From Streptomyces sp. NA04227 (lineage in GTDB: Bacteria > Actinomycetota > Actinomycetes > Streptomycetales > Streptomycetaceae), in assembly GCF_013364195.1 (NCBI RefSeq), contig NZ_CP054918.1, positions 3,461,001 through 3,525,000 of the forward strand: DNA of 64,000 nt. The letters run 5' to 3'. The notes below the pieces were generated by a model. The model saw only the letters and a program-made list of their open reading frames with translations. It was not told the origin of the DNA and did no database searches. Positions 27,929 to 36,492 of this stretch are shown here, piece after piece. Every line of letters starts with the position of its first letter. Positions within the stretch are counted from its first letter, which is position 1. Made by a program: the position numbers and the translations under genes.

Positions 27929-28267
27929 TCAGGCACTGCGGGGGGTGGCCGGGATGGCTTGGTTCGCGTGAGGGGTGTGCGGCTCGGCGAGCTGGTGGTC
28001 ACGCCGGTCCAGGTTCACAAAGATCATTCCGTACCGCACCGCGCACCGGACGGGCTGCGGGGCGCCGCGCGGCCTGCGCTGCAGCCGGTACGCGCGTACT
28101 TCCTCGGTCTCGTCACGGGTGACGACGACCGGTTCGCCGAAGACGGTCACGGTGATCGAGTCACCGTCGTGGGGGACCGCCGTGGCGAGGTCGATGAAAT
28201 GCCAGCCGGAGCGGTAGGCGGTGGCCATCTCGCGACGGAAGGAGCGGTCGTCGGGTGGGGTGGTCAT
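27929..28267 (-). CDS. degenerate Rieske-like small protein
   Basis: A 112-residue protein. The stretch FIDLATAVPHDGDSITVTVFG, then EPVVVTRDETEEVRAYRLQ and GMIFVNLDRRD, follows the outline of the Rieske domain of aromatic-ring dioxygenases. However, the CxH and CxxH iron-sulfur ligands are absent (RRPRG and RCAVRYG occupy those places). It may be a non-catalytic relic or a binding protein. Its ATG overlaps the stop of the preceding tiny gene by 4 bases. Confidence in coding is good; the homology is by eye only. Confidence 0.6.
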   Translation of the reverse strand: MTTPPDDRSFRREMATAYRSGWHFIDLATAVPHDGDSITVTVFGEPVVVTRDETEEVRAYRLQRRPRGAPQPVRCAVRYGMIFVNLDRRDHQLAEPHTPHANQAIPATPRSA

Positions 28268-28458
28268 GCGGACACACCCTTCGGAGCGCTGTCCCAGCCC
28301 ACATCACCCTGCCCGGCGTACGTAACGGTTCGCGCTACCGACCCCTGCTCCGACGACTCGCCAAAACTACCCACCAGGCCCGCCGCGGCCATGACCGCGG
28401 CCGCTACGGCCGTCATCAAGCGAAGCAGTTCCTTGCGCATAGCCGCGTTCGTCCTCAC
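28264..28458 (-). CDS. tiny predicted secreted protein
   Basis: A 64-residue protein with an N-terminal signal-like segment (basic MRKELLRL then MTAVAAAVMAAAGLVGS) and a short polar remainder. The start is set at GTG 28458, with GGGAG 8 bases upstream; ATG 28440 is an alternative. It overlaps the Rieske-like gene by 4 bases, so the two are translated together. Not recognised as any family. It could be a small exported factor or RiPP-like peptide, but no modification genes adjoin it. Confidence 0.5.
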   Translation of the reverse strand: MRTNAAMRKELLRLMTAVAAAVMAAAGLVGSFGESSEQGSVARTVTYAGQGDVGWDSAPKGVSA

Positions 28459-28533
28459 TAGATGCTCTCCCGCTCCCCGCGTGACAAGACGATGACTCAT
28501 TCAGGCACGTCACTGCCACAGGAGGGATGCATC

Positions 28534-28566
28534 ATGTTCCTGTACGTTCAGGACCCTGGGGGGTGA
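28534..28566 (+). CDS. 10-codon leader ORF before the first regulator
   Basis: ATG at 28534 has a perfect AGGAGG 8 bases upstream (28520-28525) and reads MFLYVQDPGG then TGA at 28564-28566. It is in a different frame from the regulator, whose TTG start follows 4 bases after its stop. Layout suggests translational coupling: ribosomes finishing the leader would start at the weak TTG, and the GGTGA of the leader's end doubles as a ribosome site. Coding potential is inferred from the site alone. Confidence 0.45.
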   Translation: MFLYVQDPGG

Positions 28567-28570
28567 AGAA

Positions 28571-29548
28571 TTGCCCATAAGTAAGCCCAAACGGGCACAT
28601 CAACACTCGGCCACAGAGCTCTGCGACGAGGGGGCAAAGCTCTACGCAGCGGCGCTACGGGCCGGACACATATCCCGTGCCGAGGTCGAATCCGCTCCGT
28701 GCCTGCTGGAATTCGCCCTTCTGCACCCGGACCCGGACGACCTCGGCGCCATGCGCCCGGTTCCTCCAACGGCCGCGCTCGCGCAGCGATTGCACCCCCT
28801 CGAACGGGAAATCGCCGACCGCCGCCGACTCTCGGCGGACCTGACGGACATGTTCGAGCCGTTCATGTCCATCACGGCGCAGAGCCCCGCCGCCACACAT
28901 GCCATCACCGTCCTGGAAGGGTTCGGCAGAATCAACGCGGCGCTCGATGTCGCGATCGCCGAAAGCCAGCACGAGGTCCTCACCATCCAGCCCGGCGGCG
29001 GGCGCAGCGAGAACGTACTGCGGGAAGCCCTGGAGCGCAGCAAGCCACTGATCGAACGAGGGATCCGGGTACGGACCCTGTACCAGCACACGGTCCGGCA
29101 CAGCCAGGGTACGTTCGCATACGTCGAGCTCATGGCGGGCGCGAAGACCGAAATTCGCACCCTCGAAGAGCTCATCGACCGCCTGATCATCTGCGACCGC
29201 ACCGTGGCCTTCGTCCCGGCCCGGGACGACCGCCAAGTCGCCCTGGAACTGCGCCACCCCGGGCTCGTCCAGTATTTGATCAAGGTGTTCGACCACCTGT
29301 GGGATCGCGGCGTACCGCTCCAGGAAGAAGTCCCCTACGAGGCCACGCCCGAAGGCATCAGTGGCGTCCAGCGCTCCATCGCCACCCTCCTCGTGGAGGG
29401 TCATGTGGACGAGGCGATCGCCCGACGGCTCGGGATGAACGTACGCACCTGCCGCGCCCACATCGCCAAACTCGCGGCCGCACTGGGCAGTGGCAGCCGC
29501 GCCCAACTCGGGTACCTCATCGCCAAGTCGGGCATTCTGGACCAATGA
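28571..29548 (+). CDS. LuxR-type helix-turn-helix regulator, paralogue 1 of 4
   Basis: A 325-residue protein. It has an N-terminal helical segment (LCDEGAKLYAAALRAGHIS), a central sensor-like region (about 90-245) with VLTIQPGGGRSE and RVRTLYQHTVRHS, and a C-terminal LuxR-type HTH (about 263-320; GISGVQRSIATLLVEG, RRLGMNVRTCRAHIAKLA). The start is the rare TTG at 28571, after the leader ORF; no ATG fits the conserved N terminus. It is the most diverged of four tandem copies. The central region resembles TrmB/PLD-like sensor folds, not a receiver domain, so control is probably not by phosphorylation. Confidence 0.82.
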   Translation: MPISKPKRAHQHSATELCDEGAKLYAAALRAGHISRAEVESAPCLLEFALLHPDPDDLGAMRPVPPTAALAQRLHPLEREIADRRRLSADLTDMFEPFMSITAQSPAATHAITVLEGFGRINAALDVAIAESQHEVLTIQPGGGRSENVLREALERSKPLIERGIRVRTLYQHTVRHSQGTFAYVELMAGAKTEIRTLEELIDRLIICDRTVAFVPARDDRQVALELRHPGLVQYLIKVFDHLWDRGVPLQEEVPYEATPEGISGVQRSIATLLVEGHVDEAIARRLGMNVRTCRAHIAKLAAALGSGSRAQLGYLIAKSGILDQ

Positions 29549-29703
29549 CCGGCAGGGGCCGACGGCGGGAACGGAGGGCCGCCGGACAAGATCGGTGAAC
29601 TTCGCACTACGCATTCGCGGAAAGCCTGCGCGTGACGGCAACACCAGGCAGCATGTCCGGCCGAAAACCCTTCCCCCCATGTGAAAGACAGGACGACCGC
29701 GGC

Positions 29704-30675
29704 ATGCACCACAGGCGGCACGACAGCGACGAGTTGTGCGAGCCCGGCGCCTCGCTCTACGCGCAGACCCTGCGCGCCGGACGCGTACGCCACGAGCAGG
29801 CAGCGGAGTTGCCCTGCCTGGTCGATTCCGGCCTCCTCCAGCCCGACGTCAACGACACCGACTGGCTCCTTCCCGTCTCCCCCGCGATAGCCCTGCCGCG
29901 ACTGCTGCACGCCATCGAGGAGAACGTCGCCACGCACCGCCGCAAGGAGTCCGAACTGGCCGCCGTCTTCGGCCCGTTGATGGACCTGGACGCACGGCGC
30001 AGAGCCCCGGCCGGGGAGTCCTCCGGCCTCGTCCTCAAGGGCGTGGAGAGCATCACGAGCGCGATCCTGGGCGTTGCCGCCGAGTCGAGCGAGGTGTTCC
30101 TCATCCGGCGCGGCAAGCGCTTCGCGGAGGCCTTGGACGACGGCCTGCGCGCGGACCTGGTGGTACTCGGCCGCGGCGGCCGGGTGCGCACCCTCTACCA
30201 GCACACGATGCGCCACTCCTCCGTGGTCGCCTCGCACTTCGAGCGGTACGCCCCCTACGACTTCGAGGCGCGCAGCCTGGACCACCTGCCGGACCGGCTC
30301 TTCCTCTTCGACCGCAAGGTGGCCTACGTCCCCGTCGACGACGACCCGGACTCCTACCTGGCCCTTGAGCTGCGGCACCCGACGATGGTGCGGTATCTGG
30401 TCACGATGTTCCAGGAGTTGTGGCAACTGGCCGTGCCGCTGTACCCGCACACGGAGCCACTGCCCGCGAGCGACGGCATCACCGCGCGGCAGCGCGCGAT
30501 TGCCGAACTCCTCGTGGAGGGCGAGACGGACGCCCGTATCGCCGAACGCCTGGGCATGAACGTCCGCACCTGCCGCGCCCACATCGCCAAGCTCGCCACC
30601 ACCCTCGGCAGCGAGAACAGGGCTCAACTCGGGTATCTCATCGGGAAGTCGGGGCTGCTGGACCGGGAGGGTTAG
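29704..30675 (+). CDS. LuxR-type helix-turn-helix regulator, paralogue 2 of 4
   Basis: A 323-residue paralogue with the same layout: ELCEPGASLYAQTLRAGRV at the N terminus, RGGRVRTLYQHTMRHS in the middle, and the HTH GITARQRAIAELLVEGETD then ERLGMNVRTCRAHIAKLA. It replaces the LTIQPGG motif of the others with VFLIRRGKR, so its ligand site may differ. ATG 29704 follows AGGA 11 bases upstream. An ATG-TGA minimal frame at about 29680 precedes it but lacks a ribosome site. Confidence 0.82.
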   Translation: MHHRRHDSDELCEPGASLYAQTLRAGRVRHEQAAELPCLVDSGLLQPDVNDTDWLLPVSPAIALPRLLHAIEENVATHRRKESELAAVFGPLMDLDARRRAPAGESSGLVLKGVESITSAILGVAAESSEVFLIRRGKRFAEALDDGLRADLVVLGRGGRVRTLYQHTMRHSSVVASHFERYAPYDFEARSLDHLPDRLFLFDRKVAYVPVDDDPDSYLALELRHPTMVRYLVTMFQELWQLAVPLYPHTEPLPASDGITARQRAIAELLVEGETDARIAERLGMNVRTCRAHIAKLATTLGSENRAQLGYLIGKSGLLDREG

Positions 30676-30915
30676 ATCCCGTCCGACGGGTTGCATCCCG
30701 CAGGGTGGCGCTGTCGGAGGGCCCACCTCAGCCGCCCGAGTAGTGCCTCGGCATTGGTTGCGTGCAGCCGAGAACAGTGAGGCGGTACGCGCAGACCACC
30801 GGCCAGACTCGCGGACGGCATCTCGTCGCGTTCAGTATCCGGAAAAGTTCAGCGCGTGACGCTTATACGGTGCACAGTGAGGGGAACACGCTTTCCCCCG
30901 CGAGAAAGGCGCGGC

Positions 30916-31887
30916 GTGCACCACGAGCCCCACCCCCACGGCACCGACCAACTGTGCCCCTCAGGCGCCGAGTTGTACTCCCGCGCCCTGCGAGCCGGAC
31001 GGGTCCCGCACGAGGAAGCCGCGGACGTCCCCTGTGTCGTCGATGCCACGCTCCTGCAGCCCGACGTCAACGACGCGCGCTGGCTGCTGCCCACCCCGCC
31101 CGCCGTGGCACTGCCGCGTCTGCTGCGGTCCATCGAGGAACGCATCGCGCGGGAACGAGGGCGCGAGGCCCGGCTGATCGAGGCGTTCGCCCCGCTCCTG
31201 GAACTGGAGGCCCAACAGGCCTCGCCGCCGCAGACCTCCGGGCTGACGGTGCTCGAAGGTCCCGAGCGCATCAACCCGGCGCTGAGCAGCGCGCTGAACG
31301 AGAGCACCGAGGAGGTACTCACCGTCCAGCCCGGCCCCCGCTCCCCGGGCGCCCTCGCCGACTCCCGGCCCCGCGAGGCCGAACTCCTTTCCAGGGGCGG
31401 CCGGTTGCGCACCCTGTACCAGCACACGGTCCGGCACGACCCCAAAGTGCTCGCCCACTTCGCCGACGTCGAAGGGGACGTCCAGGTACGCACACTCGAC
31501 GAAGTGACCGAACGGCTGCTGGTGTTCGACCGGACCGTGGCCTTCATCCCGGCCAGTAAGGACCGCACCCTCGCCCTCGAAGTACGCAACCCCGCACTCA
31601 TCGACTACTTCGTCACCACCTTCGAACGGCTCTGGCGCCTGGCCACCCCCATGCACCCCATCGCCGCCCGCCTCCCCACCACCGAGGGCATCACGGCACG
31701 CCAACGCGCGATAGCCGAACTCCTCGTGGAGGGCGAGACGGACGCCCGTATCGCCGGGCGCCTGGGCATGAACGTCCGTACCTGTCGCACCCACATCGCC
31801 AACCTCGCCGCCACCCTCGGCAGCCAGAGCCGCGCCCAACTCGGCTACCTCATCGGACAGTCGGGGATCCTCGACCGCGAGCAGTGA
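30916..31887 (+). CDS. LuxR-type helix-turn-helix regulator, paralogue 3 of 4
   Basis: A 323-residue paralogue (LCPSGAELYSRALRAGRVP, VLTVQPGPRSP, RGGRLRTLYQHTVRHD, HTH RQRAIAELLVEGETDARIA and RLGMNVRTCRTHIANLA). GTG 30916 has AAAGG 8 bases upstream and matches the start of paralogue 2; a longer frame from 30856 is less likely. The last 100 residues are nearly identical to paralogue 4, even at the DNA level, suggesting recent duplication or gene conversion. Confidence 0.82.
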   Translation: MHHEPHPHGTDQLCPSGAELYSRALRAGRVPHEEAADVPCVVDATLLQPDVNDARWLLPTPPAVALPRLLRSIEERIARERGREARLIEAFAPLLELEAQQASPPQTSGLTVLEGPERINPALSSALNESTEEVLTVQPGPRSPGALADSRPREAELLSRGGRLRTLYQHTVRHDPKVLAHFADVEGDVQVRTLDEVTERLLVFDRTVAFIPASKDRTLALEVRNPALIDYFVTTFERLWRLATPMHPIAARLPTTEGITARQRAIAELLVEGETDARIAGRLGMNVRTCRTHIANLAATLGSQSRAQLGYLIGQSGILDREQ

Positions 31888-31909
31888 ACAGGAAGGGGGA
31901 CCGCCCGCG

Positions 31910-32893
31910 ATGACAGCGAAGGAGCACCGGTACCCCCGTGGTGAACCGTGCCAGGGCGCACTCGCCGCCTACGGCCGCGCCCTGCGCACGGGCTATCTGC
32001 CCGCGGCGGAAGCCGCGTTCCCGCCCTGCCTGCCGGAATCCGGACTGTTCGAGCCGGACGAGGCCGAGGCCCACGGGCTGCTGCCGGTGCCTCCGGCGGT
32101 CGCCCTGCCCCGCCTGCTTCGCAAGTTCACCGAACAGGCCCTGACACAGCGCAGGAACGCGGACCGTCTTGCCGAGACGTTCTTGCCGCTCCTGGCCCTC
32201 CAGTCCTCCCGCGAGGCACGGCGCACGGTGTCCGCCGAGGACATCAAGCTCCTCGACGGCTTCCCCCGTATCAACGTCGCCATCGAGGAGGCGTGCGAGC
32301 GCGCGTCGCGGGAACTGCTGACCATCCAGCCCGGCGGCGGCACGCGGGCCCCGGAGACCCTGGCCCAGGCACTCGTCCGTGACCGGGCCCTCCTGGCCCG
32401 CGGCGCCCGGATGCGCACCCTGTACCAGCACACGGCACGGCACCATCTCAGCGTGCACGCCTACTACGAGGAGCTGAAGGGTGACGCGGAGGTCAGAACG
32501 TTGGACGAAGTGAGCGAGCGGCTGGTCATGTTCGACCGCGAGGTGGCCTTCGTCCCCGCGAACAAGGACCGCACCCTCGCGCTCGAAGTACGGCACCCCA
32601 TCCTCATCGACTACTTCGTCACCACCTTCCAACGCCTCTGGCGCCTAGCCACCCCCATGCACCCCATCGCCGCCCCCCTCCCCACCACCGAGGGCATCAC
32701 CGCACGCCAACGCGCCATCGCCGAACTCCTCGTCGAAGGCGAGACCGACACCCGTATCGCCCAGCGCCTCGGCATGAACGTCCGCACCTGCCGCACCCAC
32801 ATCGCCAACCTCGCCACCACCCTCGGCAGCCACAGCCGCGCCCAACTCGGCTACCTCATCGGACGATCCGGAATCCTCGATCGAGACGTGTGA
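31910..32893 (+). CDS. LuxR-type helix-turn-helix regulator, paralogue 4 of 4
   Basis: A 327-residue paralogue. N terminus GALAAYGRALRTGYLP, central LLTIQPGGGTRAP and RMRTLYQHTARHH, HTH ending GMNVRTCRTHIANLATTLGS. ATG 31910 follows GGAAGGGGGA. It starts 22 bases after paralogue 3 and may be co-transcribed with it. Downstream lie the MFS exporter and the biosynthetic genes on the opposite strand, so it may control them, or all four may sense different ligands. Confidence 0.82.
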   Translation: MTAKEHRYPRGEPCQGALAAYGRALRTGYLPAAEAAFPPCLPESGLFEPDEAEAHGLLPVPPAVALPRLLRKFTEQALTQRRNADRLAETFLPLLALQSSREARRTVSAEDIKLLDGFPRINVAIEEACERASRELLTIQPGGGTRAPETLAQALVRDRALLARGARMRTLYQHTARHHLSVHAYYEELKGDAEVRTLDEVSERLVMFDREVAFVPANKDRTLALEVRHPILIDYFVTTFQRLWRLATPMHPIAAPLPTTEGITARQRAIAELLVEGETDTRIAQRLGMNVRTCRTHIANLATTLGSHSRAQLGYLIGRSGILDRDV

Positions 32894-33019
32894 CCGAAGC
32901 GGCCGGGTGCAACGCGATCAGCCCCGTCCACTCGTGGTGGCGGGGCGACGGGGAGATCTGTCGTGTTGTGCGGAGGCTGTCCCGTGGGTCCGGGCCGGGG
33001 GCCCGGAGCGGGGCAGGGG

Positions 33020-33121
33020 TCAGCGCTGGCCCTGGAAGAGCTTGTAGACCACGAGTCCCGTGAAGGAGACGACGCCCAGAAAGGCGAGGCTGAGCAGGAT
33101 GTCGAAGGTGAGGACCAGCAC
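33020..33121 (-). CDS. 33-residue predicted membrane peptide
   Basis: GTG 33121 with AGGAG 8 bases upstream opens a frame of one hydrophobic helix (LTFDILLSLAFLGVVSF then TGLVVYKLFQGQR). The peptide is basic at the end and would span the membrane once. Codon third positions are GC-rich as in real genes here. It lies between the MFS exporter and the regulators, so it may be an exporter accessory or signal. Not matched to a family by eye. Confidence 0.55.
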   Translation of the reverse strand: MLVLTFDILLSLAFLGVVSFTGLVVYKLFQGQR

Positions 33122-33322
33122 GAGGGGATCTCCTGGGGACTTGCCGGACCGGGGGACGGACGCCTGCCCGGCGGCCGACCGGTCCGTAGAGGACGTCGGT
33201 GGATCTTTTGAGGAAACCTCGCGTCGAATTTAGCGTTCTGGTGTCGCACTTGGTGACGCGGGGCCCGTGTGCCGTCCCCCACATCGGGGACGGCACCCGG
33301 GCCGGGGGGGGTACGGACCGGG

Positions 33323-34807
33323 TCAGGAAGCCGCGGGCAGATCCGATTTGTCGCCCGTCGCGGACCCGGCACCGGACCCCGTGCCCGAAGCAGGGGGCTG
33401 CGGGGTGTGGCGGAAGGTGACGAGGATCAGCAGGGCGGCGGCGAGGGCGATGATGCCGCCCCAGAGGAAGACGTCGTCCAGGGCGTCGGTGAAGGTGTTG
33501 ATGCTCATCGCCGCGTCCTGTACCGCGCCCTCGGGGACGCCGGTCGCCTCCGCGTCGGCGACCACCTGGTTGTGGAAGAGGGAGCCGAGCACGGCGATGC
33601 CGAAGGCGACGCCGACCTCCTGGAAGGTGCTGCCGACACCCGAGGCCTCGCCGGAGCGGGACGGCGGGACGAGCGAGACGGTGGCCTCGGAGCGGACCAC
33701 GTTGAAGACGCCGGCGCCGAAGCCGCAGACGATGAAGCCCGCGAGGAGCTGTGTCCAGGACTTGTCGGCTTCCAGGCCGGTAAGGAGCAGCAGTCCGCCG
33801 CCGGTCAGGGCGAGGCCGACGGTCATGAGCAGCCGGGGCGAGATCTTCGCGGCCAGCGGGGCCGCGAGCGCCGAGGCGATGAACATCGCGATGGTCAGCG
33901 GGAGCATCCGGACGCCGGTGTCGAACGCCGAGTAGCTCTGGACACGTTGGAGGAACAGGGTCGAGAAGAACAGGGCCGGGAAGAGGGCGGCGTAGGCGAG
34001 CAGGGTGGCCACCGCGAGGCCGCTGAAGCTGGGGTTCGCGAAGAGCCGCAGGTCCATCAGCGGGGCGGTGGTCCGGCTCTGCCACAGGACGAAGGCGCCG
34101 AGGATCGCGACCGAGAGCAGCAGGCAGCCGAGGATACGGCCGGAGGTCCAGCCGTCCGCCTCGCCGCGCATCAGCCCGTAGGTGACCAGGAACAGTCCGG
34201 CGCAGAGCAGTACGGCGCCGATCCAGTCCACCGGCTGGGCCGCCGCGTCGCGCTCGTCCCGCAGCTTGGTGAGCACCACGTACAGGCACAGCAGGCCGAC
34301 GGGGAGGTTGATCAGGAAGATCCAGCGCCAGTCGATGCTGGTGAGCGCGCCGCCGACCAGCGGGCCCGCCGCGATGGCCAGACCGGCCGAGCCACCGAAG
34401 GCCGCGAACGCCTTGTTGCGCTCGGCGCCGAGCGCGAACTCCTGGGCGAGCAGGGACGGTCCGGCCGCGAGCAGCACCGCTCCGCCGACGCCCTGGAGGC
34501 CGCGGAAGACCAGCAGCGCTTCGGGCGACCAGGCCAGGCCGCAGCCCAGCGAGCTGAGCGTGAACACGATCAGGCCGATCAGGAACACCTTGCGGCGGCC
34601 CATCCGGTCGGCGAGGGTGCCCGCGGTCAGCAGGAAGGCCGCGAGGGTCAGCGCGTAGGCGTCGACGACCCACTGGAGGTCGTCGAAGGAGGCCTCGAGC
34701 GACTCCTGGATGTCCGTGAGCGCGACGGTGACGATGGTCAGGTCCAGCAGCAGCATGAACGCTGCGATGGACACGGCCAGCAGAGTCCAGCGCTGGCGTT
34801 GGTTCAT
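33323..34807 (-). CDS. MFS multidrug exporter, DHA2 (EmrB/QacA) type
   Basis: A 494-residue transporter with about fourteen membrane helices. It has motif D1 (LDLTIVTVALTDIQ), the cytoplasmic motif A (GTLADRMGRRKVF) and RGLQGVGGAVLLAAG (motif C/G region). Such proton-driven pumps export lipophilic drugs. Located next to the prenyl-PKS cluster, it is the obvious exporter and self-resistance candidate for its product. ATG 34807 has a weak upstream purine tract. Confidence 0.9.
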   Translation of the reverse strand: MNQRQRWTLLAVSIAAFMLLLDLTIVTVALTDIQESLEASFDDLQWVVDAYALTLAAFLLTAGTLADRMGRRKVFLIGLIVFTLSSLGCGLAWSPEALLVFRGLQGVGGAVLLAAGPSLLAQEFALGAERNKAFAAFGGSAGLAIAAGPLVGGALTSIDWRWIFLINLPVGLLCLYVVLTKLRDERDAAAQPVDWIGAVLLCAGLFLVTYGLMRGEADGWTSGRILGCLLLSVAILGAFVLWQSRTTAPLMDLRLFANPSFSGLAVATLLAYAALFPALFFSTLFLQRVQSYSAFDTGVRMLPLTIAMFIASALAAPLAAKISPRLLMTVGLALTGGGLLLLTGLEADKSWTQLLAGFIVCGFGAGVFNVVRSEATVSLVPPSRSGEASGVGSTFQEVGVAFGIAVLGSLFHNQVVADAEATGVPEGAVQDAAMSINTFTDALDDVFLWGGIIALAAALLILVTFRHTPQPPASGTGSGAGSATGDKSDLPAAS

Positions 34808-35676
34808 GGGGGCGTTGTCCCTTCAGGGGCCGGTTTGGGGACCGGTGCTTCGCGGTTCGGTGCGATGCGATGCCGAGCGGTGGCATGCGAGGCGATGCGA
34901 TGCCGAGCGGTGCCATGCGGTACGGCGCAGTGCGTTGCCGTGCGGTGCAATGCGGTGCAGTGCCGTGCGAGCAGTGCGGCGCGATGAGGTGCGAGGGGGG
35001 CGCGTCGCAATGCGGTTGAGATGCCGTACGAAGTCGCCTCGGGGCGGCATCGGCCGGGGGAGGCACCGTAGAGGGCGCTCCCGTTGCCGTCCGGTCGGCC
35101 GGTATCTGCGGTGCCCTCCCCACTCGGTCCTCCGCACTCGACACCCGACACCCGGCACTCGGCACTCGGCACTCGGGGACGTGGTGGCAGCGAGAGTTGG
35201 GAGGGGGCAGGCCCCTACATTGCCGCGCACGAGGGGGCCAGGGCGACATTCTTCGCTGCGGCACATCCGCAAAAATGTTCCCGCACTTTCGGCACGGACC
35301 CCGGAAACGGTTCCGACAGCGAGGAAGGATCCAGCCCACCAACAGCCCTCACCACAGGGCCTATTGAGCGGACAGCAGGACAACTTGAACGAGTAGGCGA
35401 CGCCCCGTTTCCACCGCACTGTCGACCTCGACCCGATAGCCCCGGCAGGTTCGAGCAACTCGGAATCCGACCGCCCGATTTGCTCATGCTAGCGACGCCC
35501 GACGTGAGCCTGCAATGCATTGTGCAACTGGGGATATCGCCCTGAATGGGGTGGTACGGGATCGTCGGCCGTCTACTTCGACTCACTCCGCCAGCGGTTC
35601 CATGACACGGCAACTGCTCTCTTACGGCAAGGCGTTGCACCGAAATCGGCTGGAGAGCGCCGGGGCCGGCCGCAGG
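34808..35676. other. intergenic region with pentamer repeat
   Basis: About 870 bases between the MFS gene start and the VOC gene stop, both minus-strand. 34861-34975 is a pentamer repeat. 35140-35180 has short CACTCGG-type repeats. 35240-35660 is less GC-rich and probably contains the MFS promoter further away or relics. No convincing gene. Confidence 0.5.
34861..34975. repeat. pentanucleotide tandem repeat (TGCSR)
   Basis: About 23 consecutive 5-base units, mostly TGCGA, TGCCG, TGCGG or TGCAG with single changes (AGCGG, TACGG). It sits just upstream of the MFS exporter start. The half-turn period is constant with few shifts. Confidence 0.8.
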
Positions 35677-36492
35677 TCAGCCGAAGGTGAGTATTCCCCG
35701 GGGTGTGGTGAGGGTGCACTCCAGTCGGTTCTCCCTGGGCCCCTCCTCCCCCGCCACCGCGAAGACCTCCACCAGCACCGGCCCCGTGGTGGCTACCCCC
35801 GTGGCAGCCACCCCCGTGGTGGCCCCGGCGGCCGACTCCTCAGGCACCGTCAGAGCGCCCAGCGCGGAGAGACGCCCCAGCGTCAACCCCGGTGCCATCG
35901 CGTGAAGTTGGAGCCCCTCAAGAGTCAGGCGCGGCAGCCCGGGCGCCGACGTGGGATGAGGGCTGGTCCCCCAGTCGATGAGGAACGGGACAAGGCCGGG
36001 CGGCTCCTGGCCGGTGAGTCCGGCGAGCCGCCAGTTCAGGGTGGCGCCCTCGGCCGTGGTGCGCGACATCGGGACGACGGGGCCCGGGTCGTACCCGGCG
36101 GACCGCGCCCCGCCGACCGTGGCGTCCAGGTCCACGGGGCACAGTGCCCAGGTCACCAGGCGGGGCCCGGTCAACTCGTCGATGCCGAAGGGGCGGGGGC
36201 GTCGCGGCTCCGGGGCCTCGGGGTCGGGGCCGATGATCTCCAGGTAGCGGCCCTCGCCCAGGTCGACCAGGTGGTTACGGGTGCCGAGCCCCGGGTGGAC
36301 GCCGCCGGGGGCGGGACGTACCCCCGTACGCTCGGCGAACTCCTCGACAGTGGCCGCGAGTTCGGGCGTCGCGTAGACGAGGTGGTCCAGTACGCGGGTC
36401 TGCCCGCTGTGCACAGGCGGGGAGACGGCGGACCCGGCGGTCGGAGGCGATGCGGACCCGGCCGCCCCGCGCGGTGCGGACTCGCCCGTCAT
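35677..36492 (-). CDS. VOC-superfamily (glyoxalase-like) protein
   Basis: A 271-residue protein. A proline/serine-rich N terminus precedes a VOC fold with VLDHLVYATPELAATVEEFAE and GTRNHLVDLGEGRYLEIIG, and a second beta-alpha module follows. This resembles the glyoxalase-like Glyoxalase_3 group. VOC proteins are metal-dependent enzymes (epoxide or ring opening, bleomycin-type drug binding), so it could tailor or sequester the product. Its ATG overlaps the P450 stop by 4 bases, so it is coupled to that oxidation step. Confidence 0.78.
   Translation of the reverse strand: MTGESAPRGAAGSASPPTAGSAVSPPVHSGQTRVLDHLVYATPELAATVEEFAERTGVRPAPGGVHPGLGTRNHLVDLGEGRYLEIIGPDPEAPEPRRPRPFGIDELTGPRLVTWALCPVDLDATVGGARSAGYDPGPVVPMSRTTAEGATLNWRLAGLTGQEPPGLVPFLIDWGTSPHPTSAPGLPRLTLEGLQLHAMAPGLTLGRLSALGALTVPEESAAGATTGVAATGVATTGPVLVEVFAVAGEEGPRENRLECTLTTPRGILTFG

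Noticed and set aside
29675..29690. Minimal ATG-TGA start-stop before regulator 2
   Set aside because: No ribosome binding site in front; probably chance.
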